Shown piece after piece: positions 7,956-16,798 of a DNA stretch of 64,000 bases (position 1 is the stretch's first letter; every line of letters begins with the position of its first letter). Source of the stretch: Sunxiuqinia indica. Lineage in GTDB: Bacteria; Bacteroidota; Bacteroidia; Bacteroidales; Prolixibacteraceae. The notes under the pieces were generated by a model. It had not been told where the DNA came from. It ran no database searches and was given only the letters and a program-made list of their open reading frames with translations. A program made the position numbers and the translations under genes. The DNA lies in NCBI RefSeq assembly GCF_009847015.1, contig NZ_WVEM01000001.1, forward strand, positions 248,001-312,000, given 5' to 3'.

Positions 7956-10163
7956 ATGAGTCAAAAACAAAAACGTACAATTTTCTTGTCCCTCACTTTG
8001 CTAATTCTTTTTTCCATTGGAGGGCGGGCACAACACGTATTTCATGTATCGCCTAAGGCTGTTAAAGATGGCAGGGGAACACTTGAGTCACCCTTTAATT
8101 CGATTCAGTCGGCACAAAAAGCCGTAGCCAAAAAGAACAGTCGTATGTCGGAGGATATCGTTGTTTATTTACACGGAGGGACATATAATTTATCAGCTCC
8201 GCTTGTATTTAAAGAAAATGATTCCGGGATGAATGGCTTTCACGTTATCTACAAAGCATATGGCAATGAAACTCCTGTAATCAGTGGTGGAATTAGAGTG
8301 AGCGGATGGGAAAAAGTTAAAGGAGATATTTACAAAGCACATCTCGACCGGGATAGCAAACTTAGGACTCTGTTTGTTAATGGCAAAAGGATGCGAATGG
8401 CTGGAACTGATATACCAGTTGCTGGTCAGGGAGATTGGGGAACATTTAATGTTACCGGAGAGGAAAGCTGGGCATTTGGACCGGGAACTGCCATTGATGG
8501 AATAAAATTTAAGGCCAAAGATGTTGGTCTGTATGAACATCCGGAAGATATTGAATTAGTCCAATTTAACGTGTGGACAGAGAAAATCCTGTGTGCTCGT
8601 GAAATGGAAAGAATTGGTGATACAACCGTTGTTAAACTGCAACAGCCATACGGGGCTATAGCAACTTCGATGGCCTGGGCAGGAAAGATCAATTATGAGA
8701 AAAATTTCGTTGTCAGGAATGCTTATGAACTGTTGGATTCCCCGGGTGAGTTTTATTTTAACCGCCAAACAAAAACAATCTATTACTATAGCGATGGTGA
8801 AGATATGTCGGTTGCTGAAGTAGTCGCTCCGGTTACTGACGGATTAATGCAAATCAAAGGCTCATCAGTAGAATCAAGGGTTAAAAATATTCGTTTTGAA
8901 GGAATTACCTTCTCACACGACCACTGGCAGCTAATGGAAGTTGCAGGATCTCATGGTTTTGCCGGAATTCAATGTTTAGGGCTTGCGGTAAAATATATTC
9001 CCGATGGGAATTGGCATCCCAGTGAATATAACAGCACCGATATCCCAAGAGGTTCCATTCAGGTTCAAAATGCAGAACACATCACCTTCGAAAGAAACCA
9101 ATTTAAAGGGCTTAGTTCAGCTACCGCAATCAACTTTGTTAATGATGTACAAAATAGTGTGGTGGAAGGTAATTACTTTAACGATCTTTTAGGTAATTCT
9201 GTAAATATCGGTCATTCACAACATTATAAAATTGGTGATGGCCCACGTGCTGGTAATTTGGCTCCCACGGAATATAATAACAGTGAAATCTCGGGGGCTG
9301 CTTTACAAATTAACCAGGCAAAATCACTTTCTATCAAGAAAAACCAACTGGCCGGTCCGGATTTAGCTGGAACGATAAGCCCTGCCGGCGATGTGCAAAA
9401 TAGTGAACTGGCAAGCAATTCACTAGATCTCAGTCAACCGAAGTATTATAAAAAAGGTGACGGAGCCGTTTTTGCCGTTGGTATTGAAGGGCTTTGTGAA
9501 TATAATAGAATTAGCAACAACTATGTTCGGAATGTGAGCCTGGATTTCAGACAGGTTGAGGGAATCACTTCCTTCTTTGTTGCCAATACAACCATTGAGC
9601 ACAACGACATTGACGGAACACCATACGGGGCAATTACCTGCGGCTGGTGGTGGGGAAACGCAAGCATTCCTCCCTCAAAGGTCGCAAAGAATAACCTGAT
9701 TCGCTACAATAAGGCCGGTAATACCCATCAGGTACTGGATGATGGCGGGATTATTTATATGCTTGGAGAGCAGCCTGAATCAAGAATTGAAGGGAATTAT
9801 GTGTACAACGGCCCCCGGTGTATTTATCCTGATGATGGGTCTGCCTACCTGACAATCACCAGAAATGTGGTGGATAATCCAAGTTATAAGTGGATGTGGT
9901 TGCATTTTTGGACGAAAAGGTGTCATGATAATGTGGTTTACGAAAACTACGTAAAGAATAACCTGTTGATGGACAACGGCACCAATAACTTGATAAAAGA
10001 TACCTATAACTTCAGAGATAGCAACGAGTTTTCAGGTGAAGCCCTAAAGATTATTGCTAATGCAGGGATTGAAGAAGAATTTAAGGATATCATTCCTGCA
10101 GAGGAACCGGAGAAGATCTTAATTCATCCGGCAGATTTTAAGGAAGGGGACGTGTTTCATTAA
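7956..10163 (+). CDS. Secreted right-handed beta-helix protein, GH141-like
   Basis: A 735-residue exported protein: signal peptide ending near GGRAQ, then HVSPKAVKDGRGTLESPFNSIQSAQKAV, the standard start of parallel beta-helix carbohydrate enzymes. Residues about 75-130 carry VYLHGGTYNLSAPLVF and PVISGG, and the helix coils follow (IRFEGITFSHDHW, HITFERNQFKGLSS, NSVVEGNYFNDL, NRISNNYVRNVS). The layout and length resemble GH141, a family with an alpha-L-fucosidase and a xylanase characterised. I infer GH141-like and cannot confirm catalytic residues. It is the last gene before a strong terminator, 124 bases after the preceding lipoprotein. A pectate-lyase-like activity is an alternative. Confidence 0.78.
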   Translation: MSQKQKRTIFLSLTLLILFSIGGRAQHVFHVSPKAVKDGRGTLESPFNSIQSAQKAVAKKNSRMSEDIVVYLHGGTYNLSAPLVFKENDSGMNGFHVIYKAYGNETPVISGGIRVSGWEKVKGDIYKAHLDRDSKLRTLFVNGKRMRMAGTDIPVAGQGDWGTFNVTGEESWAFGPGTAIDGIKFKAKDVGLYEHPEDIELVQFNVWTEKILCAREMERIGDTTVVKLQQPYGAIATSMAWAGKINYEKNFVVRNAYELLDSPGEFYFNRQTKTIYYYSDGEDMSVAEVVAPVTDGLMQIKGSSVESRVKNIRFEGITFSHDHWQLMEVAGSHGFAGIQCLGLAVKYIPDGNWHPSEYNSTDIPRGSIQVQNAEHITFERNQFKGLSSATAINFVNDVQNSVVEGNYFNDLLGNSVNIGHSQHYKIGDGPRAGNLAPTEYNNSEISGAALQINQAKSLSIKKNQLAGPDLAGTISPAGDVQNSELASNSLDLSQPKYYKKGDGAVFAVGIEGLCEYNRISNNYVRNVSLDFRQVEGITSFFVANTTIEHNDIDGTPYGAITCGWWWGNASIPPSKVAKNNLIRYNKAGNTHQVLDDGGIIYMLGEQPESRIEGNYVYNGPRCIYPDDGSAYLTITRNVVDNPSYKWMWLHFWTKRCHDNVVYENYVKNNLLMDNGTNNLIKDTYNFRDSNEFSGEALKIIANAGIEEEFKDIIPAEEPEKILIHPADFKEGDVFH

Positions 10164-10211
10164 TTCGGGTTCCTTAAAAGGGTAAAAGAATAAATTCATG
10201 TAGCGATAAAG

Positions 10212-10250
10212 CGACCTTGGGGAAGTCTTCCCCAAGGTCGTTCTTTTTTA
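10212..10250 (+). terminator. Strong intrinsic terminator closing the susCD/GH operon
   Basis: A perfect 13-bp stem (10212-10224 with 10228-10240) with a 3-base loop is followed by TTCTTTTTTAT. It lies 49 bases after the GH141-like stop and before the convergent AraC-type gene, so it ends the rightward operon. Confidence 0.93.
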
Positions 10251-10287
10251 TAAGCACTAATAGCTGGTGTAATATTCGGCTAGAATA

Positions 10288-11238
10288 TTAGGTGTGTTGT
10301 TGAGGGGGTCGCGTTTTTTTGTATTTGCCCGGACTTATACCAATGCGTTGTGAAAATATGGAGGTAAAATGTTGAAGCGAGGAAAATCCGCAGGCATATG
10401 CAATGTCCGATAGACTTGTTTGGTCATCTTTCATTAAGTCAATGGCTTTTTCAATTTTAAGATTTATAATGTAACTGTTTGGTGGGTAGCCCGATAGTTC
10501 TTTGACTTCTTTGGTGAATTTTGTTTTCCCCATTCCAAACTGATGTGCTAAATCGTCGATAACCCATTTTTTATTTAAGTCGGCATTGATTATTTGGTTC
10601 AGTTTCTCGATAAAACTATCCTCGTGCTCAATCTTTTGTTTTCTGAAAGAAAGGTTCCGGTGGAGCTCGATGAAAAGATTTTCAATAATATTACCAACCA
10701 TAATCTCAAAACCACTTTGTTGGTTGGTCAATTCTTTTTTTAATTCCACAAAGTACTTTTTAAAAATTTTAGCCTTTTTAATGACAATCGCGCCTTCGTG
10801 AATCAATAGATTTCCCAAACTTTCCTGAAACTCTTTTGATAATCTTGTCCATGATCCGAGCTGAAGGGGAGTGTTTATAGCGTATTGTTCCGGCTTAATT
10901 ACAATCCAGGTGATTTCGCCAATATCCATTTTCCCGCCAGGACTCCCGTTCAGCTGCCAGGGAGCTGTTATCGAAAGGTTATCCGGTAATAGTTCAATTT
11001 CGTTTCCTTCGACCACCCATTTGTATTTTCCGCTGTTTACAAAATGAATTTCAATACCGTCATTCAAGTGAGGGAACATGGTTTCATCCATTCTGACTTT
11101 GGAAAATTTCATGCTACCATACTGCCTGATATAAGGAGTTGTTTCTAATGGACCCGGATCGTTTTCGTGCCACCAAATACCATGGTTTCCACTTTTATTT
11201 TTCTGGTTGAGAGTACTGTGTGGTGTTAAATTTTCCAT
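10288..11238 (-). CDS. AraC-family transcriptional regulator
   Basis: A 316-residue one-component regulator. The N-terminal part (about 1-190) looks like a cupin-type sensing domain (IEIHFVNSGKYKWVVEGNEIELLPDNLSI). The C-terminal 100 residues carry two helix-turn-helix units: NKKWVIDDLAHQFGMGKTKFTKEVKE, and DIAYACGFSSLQHFTSIFSQRIGISPGKYKK, the classic AraC signature. It is convergent with the susCD operon and divergent from the GH31 gene, with about 305 bases between the two starts. It therefore probably senses a sugar released by this locus and controls the large rightward cluster, perhaps also the upstream operon. The Bacteroidota hybrid two-component systems often found with SusCD are absent here. 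Confidence 0.93.
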   Translation of the reverse strand: MENLTPHSTLNQKNKSGNHGIWWHENDPGPLETTPYIRQYGSMKFSKVRMDETMFPHLNDGIEIHFVNSGKYKWVVEGNEIELLPDNLSITAPWQLNGSPGGKMDIGEITWIVIKPEQYAINTPLQLGSWTRLSKEFQESLGNLLIHEGAIVIKKAKIFKKYFVELKKELTNQQSGFEIMVGNIIENLFIELHRNLSFRKQKIEHEDSFIEKLNQIINADLNKKWVIDDLAHQFGMGKTKFTKEVKELSGYPPNSYIINLKIEKAIDLMKDDQTSLSDIAYACGFSSLQHFTSIFSQRIGISPGKYKKTRPPQQHT

Positions 11239-11543
11239 GTGAAGAATGCTTGGATTTGAATCCTGTCAGCCTCTTCTTTTCAGGCTGATTATTCAAAAAT
11301 AAGAAAAAGAATTTATAGAATCGACCGCCGACTGAAAATAGCATTTTATTTTTATTAAAATGTAGATATTTGATTTAGACTTATAATTATTATTAATCTG
11401 GTATTTAGTGAAATAGGATTGATTGGGTTGTGAGTGTAGATTGAACGACAAAAACGAACTAATAACTAAAATGATAGGGCTTGAACTGAGCATGTTAATA
11501 ATAACCAATCGCTATCATTTATTTCGAAAAAAAATGATTTTTA
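11239..11543. promoter_or_regulatory. Divergent control region between araC-type and GH31 genes
   Basis: This 305-bp AT-rich gap must hold the promoters of both divergent transcripts. A 9-bp inverted repeat (AAATGATAG at 11469-11477, CTATCATTT at 11512-11520) with a 34-base spacer sits just before the GH31 start. It is either a pair of regulator half-sites or a 5'-UTR stem. No convincing TAnnTTTG box with a matching -33 element could be fixed by eye. Confidence 0.5.
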
Positions 11544-13808
11544 ATGAAACAAACCAACTATCAGCTTTTTGATTTTCTGGATTTCGATCCGGCCATGACC
11601 GGGGAGGAATCTCTCTGGAAAGCTTGTGCTCCGATTTCGTTGGAGCTTGATGGATTCGACGTGGTTTTTGAAATTCCATTTCAAAAACAAAAAAACGCGA
11701 ATGATATTGAACCAGATAAAGAAACCCCACGAAAGATCTATTCACTTCGCATGCGGGCTTACGGGGCAAAAATAATTCGCTTGGCCATCGGATTTGACGA
11801 GCACGCGATGACGGATTCGGTGATGCTGGACATTCATCCAGAACTTTCGGTAAATCCACTTCGCTTTGAGAAAACAGAGGATGAATGGTTGATCAAGGAC
11901 AGCACCGGGATGACCAGAGCATCGTTAAACCGACGACCTGTTGCAATTGACTTTTGGAGTGATTTGGTTCCAGGACCAGAGGAGACCTTGGATTTGACCT
12001 TCTACCCTGATGGCGAGAAAGCTGTGAAAGTGAGTGCTTACGATCAGTTTTTTCCGGCCCGACATGATGCCTATGCATTAGCAGTCGTTGAAAAAGATGG
12101 TCAGCTGGATCGAACAACGATGTCCTTTCATGCCGATGCTGATGAAAAGTTTGTCGGTACCGGTGAACGGTTTACAAAAATGGATTTGTCAGGGCAAACC
12201 TTTCAGCTAAAAAATCAGGATGGACAAGGAGTCAACAATCGACGAGCCTACAAAAATGTGCCATTTTTAATGTCCAGTCGAATGTATGGAATATTCATGC
12301 ATACGTCAGCACATGGGAAATTATCGATGGCCGATCATTCTACTCGCTCCGTACAACTGTTGGTTGAAGAGCCGGCGATGGATGTTTTTCTGATTGGGGG
12401 AGATGAGCCCGAAGAAATTTTAAAAGGCTATCGCCAGTTAACAGGTTTTCCGACCATGCTCCCTAAATGGAGTTTCGGGACCTGGATGAGCCGGATGACT
12501 TATTTTTCAGAAGAGGAAGTAAACGAGATTTGTAATCGACTGCGTAAGGAAGATTATCCTTGCGACGTTATCCATCTGGATACGGGGTGGTTTAGAACTG
12601 ATTGGTTGTGTGAGTGGAAGTTTAATCCGGAACGTTTTCCTGATCCGAAACGATTTGTACAGAATTTGCGCAACGATGGTTACAAGGTAAGTTTGTGGCA
12701 AATGCCCTATATCGCCGCCGAAGCGGAGCAACTTGCCGAAGCACGCAACAAGAAGTACATGTGCAAAGTGAACGAAGTCAAGCAGCAGGGTGGCTCAAAT
12801 TTCAGCGCATTAGATTATGCGGGCACCATCGATTTTACCTACCCTAAAGCTGTTGAATGGTATAAAGGATTGCTAAAAGAACTGCTGGACATGGGTGTGG
12901 TTTGCATTAAAACTGACTTTGGAGAAGACATCCATATGGATGCGGAATACCATGGCATGTCGCCCGATAAGTTAAACAACTTATATGCATTGCTTTATCA
13001 AAAAGCAGCCTATGAAATAACGAAAGAAGTAACCGGCGATGGCATTGTGTGGGCTCGTGCGGGTTGGGCTGGCTGTCAGCGGTATCCGTTACATTGGGGT
13101 GGCGACTCGGCTTGCTCGTGGGATGGCTTGGCTGGCTCGTTAAAAGGAGGCTTGCATATCGGGCTTTCCGGTTTTGGCTTTTGGAGTCATGATGTTCCGG
13201 GTTTTCATGGCGTACCTAATTTCATGAATTCGGTTATCCCTGATGATTTATATGTACGCTGGACGCAGTTTGGCGTGTTCTCATCACACCTGCGTTATCA
13301 CGGAACATCCAAGCGCGAGCCATACGAATATCCGGCGATTTCCGGAATTGTGCGTAATTGGTTGAAACTACGTTATGCCCTCATTCCGTATTTGATGGAG
13401 CAAAGTGAAAAGACGACACAAACCGGATTTCCCGTGCTAAGAGCTTTAATTTTTCATCATCCAAAAGATAAAATGTGCTGGCATATTGATGATCAGTATT
13501 ATTTCGGAGATGATTTTATGGTTGCTCCGGTTATGAATAGTGAGAACAGGAGAGATGTGTATTTGCCAGATGGAGAGTGGGTTAATCTGTTTTCGGGTAA
13601 ACTTACTCAGGGCAATTGCTGGCTGAACAACTTCGAGTGCCCATTGGATGAAATGCCAGTGTGGGTGAAAAAAGGAGCACAGATTTCAGTTTATCCGCAC
13701 CATGTATCCAACACCGATGAAATTGATTTAGCAAAGACCGAAAAACTCGTTTTTGCTGAAACTTACACCGGAATTGAGAATAGTATTCTCGCGGATTTGT
13801 TGAAATAG
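11544..13808 (+). CDS. Cytoplasmic GH31 alpha-glycosidase (alpha-xylosidase YicI-like)
   Basis: A retaining alpha-glycosidase of 754 residues without a signal peptide, so it acts on imported oligosaccharides. The N-terminal beta-sandwich covers about residues 1-300 (GTGERFTKMDLSGQ, IFMHTS), followed by the (beta/alpha)8 barrel. The predicted nucleophile is D458 in IKTDFGED and the acid/base is D521 in HWGGDSACSWDG; both motifs match the YicI alpha-xylosidase subgroup. GLSGFGFWSHDVPGF and RYALIPYL are further GH31 landmarks. Other GH31 activities (glucosidase, galactosidase) remain possible. It is the first gene of the long rightward cluster and faces the AraC-type regulator, so it is probably inducible. 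The next gene follows after about 107 bases. Confidence 0.93.
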   Translation: MKQTNYQLFDFLDFDPAMTGEESLWKACAPISLELDGFDVVFEIPFQKQKNANDIEPDKETPRKIYSLRMRAYGAKIIRLAIGFDEHAMTDSVMLDIHPELSVNPLRFEKTEDEWLIKDSTGMTRASLNRRPVAIDFWSDLVPGPEETLDLTFYPDGEKAVKVSAYDQFFPARHDAYALAVVEKDGQLDRTTMSFHADADEKFVGTGERFTKMDLSGQTFQLKNQDGQGVNNRRAYKNVPFLMSSRMYGIFMHTSAHGKLSMADHSTRSVQLLVEEPAMDVFLIGGDEPEEILKGYRQLTGFPTMLPKWSFGTWMSRMTYFSEEEVNEICNRLRKEDYPCDVIHLDTGWFRTDWLCEWKFNPERFPDPKRFVQNLRNDGYKVSLWQMPYIAAEAEQLAEARNKKYMCKVNEVKQQGGSNFSALDYAGTIDFTYPKAVEWYKGLLKELLDMGVVCIKTDFGEDIHMDAEYHGMSPDKLNNLYALLYQKAAYEITKEVTGDGIVWARAGWAGCQRYPLHWGGDSACSWDGLAGSLKGGLHIGLSGFGFWSHDVPGFHGVPNFMNSVIPDDLYVRWTQFGVFSSHLRYHGTSKREPYEYPAISGIVRNWLKLRYALIPYLMEQSEKTTQTGFPVLRALIFHHPKDKMCWHIDDQYYFGDDFMVAPVMNSENRRDVYLPDGEWVNLFSGKLTQGNCWLNNFECPLDEMPVWVKKGAQISVYPHHVSNTDEIDLAKTEKLVFAETYTGIENSILADLLK

Positions 13809-13915
13809 AATATGGATTACGAAGAAAAAAATAGAAATAAAAAAACAACCAATAACCAATTTCCAGAGGCACTTGAATTTTTAGATACATCTGGGAATTG
13901 AAACTTAAAACTAAA

Positions 13916-14980
13916 ATGAATACCTGGAAAAAAAATATAGATGAATCAAAGCAGAATTTCCTCAATTGGTGGGATCAAAAGGGAATTATTCTGAATATGT
14001 GGGAACACTTGCCAAAAGATGGGGCACCACACGCGGATATCCCAAAACCGGCTGATGCCAAGGATTTGAAACAATACTGGTTCGATCCGGTTTGGCGTGC
14101 TGAAAACCTGGACTATCAGCTGTCGCGGAGTTCTTTTAAGGCTGATATAATGCCGATTGCCAATACCCATTTAGGTCCCGGTTCATTGGCTGCATTAATG
14201 GGGGCTGAGCTGGAAGGTGGAGAAGATACTATCTGGATCAGACACAAGGAGGGGATTGATATGAACCTGAAGTTTGATGAAGCTAATCCGGCTTGGAAAC
14301 TGCACCTGGATCTGTTGAACGAATGTAAAAAGCGTTCAAACGGACACTACTATGTTGGGTGTCCCGACTTGGTTGAGGGGCTGGACGTGTTGGCCAGTAT
14401 TAAAGGCACGCAGGACTTGTTGATGGATATGATTATGCAACCGGAAGAATTGGAGATGCAACTTCAACAGGTGAACGATGTCTACTTTAAGGCGTTCAAT
14501 AAAATTTATGATGTCATTCAGGAAGGTGGCGAAATGGCTTATTGCTATTTCTCAATCTGGGCGCCGGGTACCGTTTCAAAGGTCCAATCTGATATCTCGA
14601 TCATGATTTCGGAGGAGGATTACAATCGGTTTGTGCTGCCATACATTAAAGAACAATGTCAAAAGATTGATTACACGCTTTATCATCTTGATGGAGTAGG
14701 AGCACAGCGACACCTGGATGCAATTTTAAGTATTGATGAGTTGAATGCCATTCAATGGACTCCCGGTGTTGGAGAACCACAAGGCGGAGATCCTTGCTGG
14801 TACGATTTGTACAAACGAATTCTTGCCGGCGGAAAATCAATTATGGCGAACTGGGTGACTTTGGATGAACTGGAGCCTTTAATTGATAACATTGGAACAG
14901 ACGGTTTGCATATTAATGTCGATTTTAAATCAGAAAAAGATATTGATGCAGCCCTGAAAATTGTAGATAAATACAGATAA
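13916..14980 (+). CDS. UroD-family protein, candidate corrinoid methyltransferase (MT1-like)
   Basis: A 354-residue protein with the uroporphyrinogen decarboxylase fold, as judged from the overall pattern: LGPGSLAALMG near residue 90, an aspartate/histidine-containing strand YHLDGVGAQRHLDAI near 260, and GKSIMANWVTLDELEPLI then GTDGLHINV near the end. True HemE motifs at the N-terminus are absent. In anaerobic methyl metabolism UroD-fold proteins move methyl groups between a methylated substrate and a corrinoid protein. This gene shares a run with a corrinoid protein and its reactivation partners, so I infer a substrate-side methyltransferase. The ATG at 13916 is preferred to an in-frame TTG at 13898. 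A non-methyl-transfer role is possible. Confidence 0.72.
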   Translation: MNTWKKNIDESKQNFLNWWDQKGIILNMWEHLPKDGAPHADIPKPADAKDLKQYWFDPVWRAENLDYQLSRSSFKADIMPIANTHLGPGSLAALMGAELEGGEDTIWIRHKEGIDMNLKFDEANPAWKLHLDLLNECKKRSNGHYYVGCPDLVEGLDVLASIKGTQDLLMDMIMQPEELEMQLQQVNDVYFKAFNKIYDVIQEGGEMAYCYFSIWAPGTVSKVQSDISIMISEEDYNRFVLPYIKEQCQKIDYTLYHLDGVGAQRHLDAILSIDELNAIQWTPGVGEPQGGDPCWYDLYKRILAGGKSIMANWVTLDELEPLIDNIGTDGLHINVDFKSEKDIDAALKIVDKYR

Positions 14981-14990
14981 TCAATAACTC

Positions 14991-15656
14991 ATGAAAATAA
15001 GATTTTCGTTTTTGTTTCTGATTCTGTTGGTAAGTGGTTCTTTGGTGAGTGCGCAAAGTACTAATTTAAAACTTCAAGCGATTCCTTTTAAGTTGGAAGT
15101 GCTTAATGAGCCAGTAGCTGTTTACACGGTCAAAGGAGATTCACTGCTTCTTTCTGCCAAAGGAAAAACAAATCTTTTTGCAAGTCCGAGTGGACATTAC
15201 AATGTTCAGAATGCTCCCATGGTATTATTCCATCCAGATTCATCTTTTGTGTTTTGTGCGAAAGTGGGTGCTGATCTAAAAGCTGTTTATGACGTGGCAG
15301 CCTTGGTGTTTTATCAGGATTCAGATTATTGGGGGAAGTTTTGTTTCGAAAACTCGGTAAATAAGCAGACCTCGATCGTCTCAGTAATTAACCGTATTTA
15401 TTCAGATGATTGTAATTCGATGCATATAGATGATGATTATGCTTATATGGCGATTATAAAAAAGGGGCTGGAGATGTCGTTTCATTATTCCCGAGATGGA
15501 AAGAATTGGGAGATGATACGAAATTTTAGATTAGAAACAGAAGAGAGTTTGAAAATTGGCTTTGCTGTTCATGGTTCTCGGGGAGATGGTACGCAGGGAC
15601 AATTCTCGAATATTAGATATTCTTCGAGGGTTCCTGATGATCTCAGATCTTTCTAA
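14991..15656 (+). CDS. Exported DUF1349-like concanavalin-fold protein
   Basis: A 221-residue protein with a signal peptide (MKIRFSFLFLILLVSG, cleavage near VSAQS). The body is predicted beta sandwich, with features of the DUF1349 group: ALVFYQDSDYWGKFCFE near residue 105, SFHYSRDGKNWEMIRNF near 165 and KIGFAVHGSRGDGTQGQFSNIRY at the end. Related proteins bind or cleave sugars in some systems, but no function is established for this one. It sits 10 bases after the UroD-like gene and 31 before the oxidoreductase, so it is co-transcribed with cytoplasmic sugar-handling genes. A carbohydrate-binding role is inference only. Confidence 0.7.
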   Translation: MKIRFSFLFLILLVSGSLVSAQSTNLKLQAIPFKLEVLNEPVAVYTVKGDSLLLSAKGKTNLFASPSGHYNVQNAPMVLFHPDSSFVFCAKVGADLKAVYDVAALVFYQDSDYWGKFCFENSVNKQTSIVSVINRIYSDDCNSMHIDDDYAYMAIIKKGLEMSFHYSRDGKNWEMIRNFRLETEESLKIGFAVHGSRGDGTQGQFSNIRYSSRVPDDLRSF

Positions 15657-15687
15657 ATGAATATTCACTTTTTATTTAAATGTAAGT

Positions 15688-16767
15688 ATGTTGAAAATAG
15701 GGATTTTAGGATTGGGTGAAGGACGGAGTACAATGTCTGCTGTCCTGAATAGTGCGAAATGGGAGTTGAAAACTGTTTGCGACTTGAATATTGATTTGTG
15801 TAAGCAGCGGGCAAAAGAGTTTGATTTTCACAACTATACGACTAATTATGAAGAGCTGTTGAGTGATCCGGAGATTGATGTTGTTGGTATTTACACGCCG
15901 GATCATTTACATGCTACTCACATAAAAATGGCGCTTTCACACGGGAAACATGTAGTGTGTACAAAACCACTGCTTGATGATCTGGCGGAAGCGGCAAGCT
16001 TGCTCGAGCTGAGTCATAAAGTTGGCAAGCGAGTATTTGTGGGGCAAAGCTCCCGTTTTTTCGAGCCGATGAAAAGGCAACGACTTGACTTCGAGAGAGG
16101 CGAAATAGGGGAGCTTGTTACTGTCGAAGCGCACTACAATGCCGATCACCGCTGGTTTTTAGGCAAAGGTTGGTCGTTGCAGGATAGTTTTAAGTGGCTG
16201 TTTGGTGGATTGAGCCATCCGGTGGATTTCATCCGTTGGTATTTGCCCGAAATTGAGGAAGTGATGGGCTACGGTATGTTAAGCCCGAATGGGGTAGCAG
16301 GAGGACTGAAAAACCAAGATACCATGCACTTTATCTTTAAGGCAAAAGATGGACGTATTGCACGGGTTAGCGGATCGTATTCCGGCCCGGTTCAACCGGC
16401 AATTCGCGAGAGCGAAATGAGCTGTATTCTCCGCGGAACCGAAGGTTGCAGCCAGGGTGATTACATGGATTTGCGATACACCATTGCCGATAAAAACGGC
16501 GAAGATAAGCAAATCACTTTTGACGATCAGTTGAAGTACTATTTCCGGTTTGAGGGAAAGAGTCATCACGCCGGAGAGTACAATAATTACCTGGAGCATT
16601 TTGCCGACAGCATCGAAAAAGGCTTCGTCGCTTATCCTGATTTAAAAGAAGGAATTGGAACGGTCGCTTTGTTGAAAACCATGGAAAAAACACTGACTTC
16701 GGGAAAACCGGAGAAAGTACAAGATACCATTGAAGAATATGGCCTTAGGTCAATTCTGAATCCATAA
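15688..16767 (+). CDS. Gfo/Idh/MocA-family NAD(P)-dependent sugar oxidoreductase
   Basis: A 359-residue cytoplasmic dehydrogenase. The N-terminus holds a Rossmann fold with GILGLGEGRSTM, followed by TVCDLN. The EKP-type motif of the family appears as CTKPLLDD near residue 92, with the conserved lysine kept. The C-terminal half is the alpha/beta dimerisation and substrate domain (LFGGLSHPVDFIRWYLP, with a histidine in the usual active-site strand). Members oxidise or reduce sugars, cyclitols and their derivatives. Its position between the DUF1349 protein and a PhyH-type dioxygenase suggests it processes a modified monosaccharide from this locus. The substrate cannot be read from sequence. Confidence 0.9.
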   Translation: MLKIGILGLGEGRSTMSAVLNSAKWELKTVCDLNIDLCKQRAKEFDFHNYTTNYEELLSDPEIDVVGIYTPDHLHATHIKMALSHGKHVVCTKPLLDDLAEAASLLELSHKVGKRVFVGQSSRFFEPMKRQRLDFERGEIGELVTVEAHYNADHRWFLGKGWSLQDSFKWLFGGLSHPVDFIRWYLPEIEEVMGYGMLSPNGVAGGLKNQDTMHFIFKAKDGRIARVSGSYSGPVQPAIRESEMSCILRGTEGCSQGDYMDLRYTIADKNGEDKQITFDDQLKYYFRFEGKSHHAGEYNNYLEHFADSIEKGFVAYPDLKEGIGTVALLKTMEKTLTSGKPEKVQDTIEEYGLRSILNP

Positions 16768-16798
16768 TATTTCTAATAGTAACCTAAAAATAAACACA

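Noticed and set aside
13916-14980. True uroporphyrinogen decarboxylase (hemE)
   Set aside because: The N-terminal substrate motifs of HemE are missing and the gene is in a sugar/corrinoid cluster, not among haem genes.
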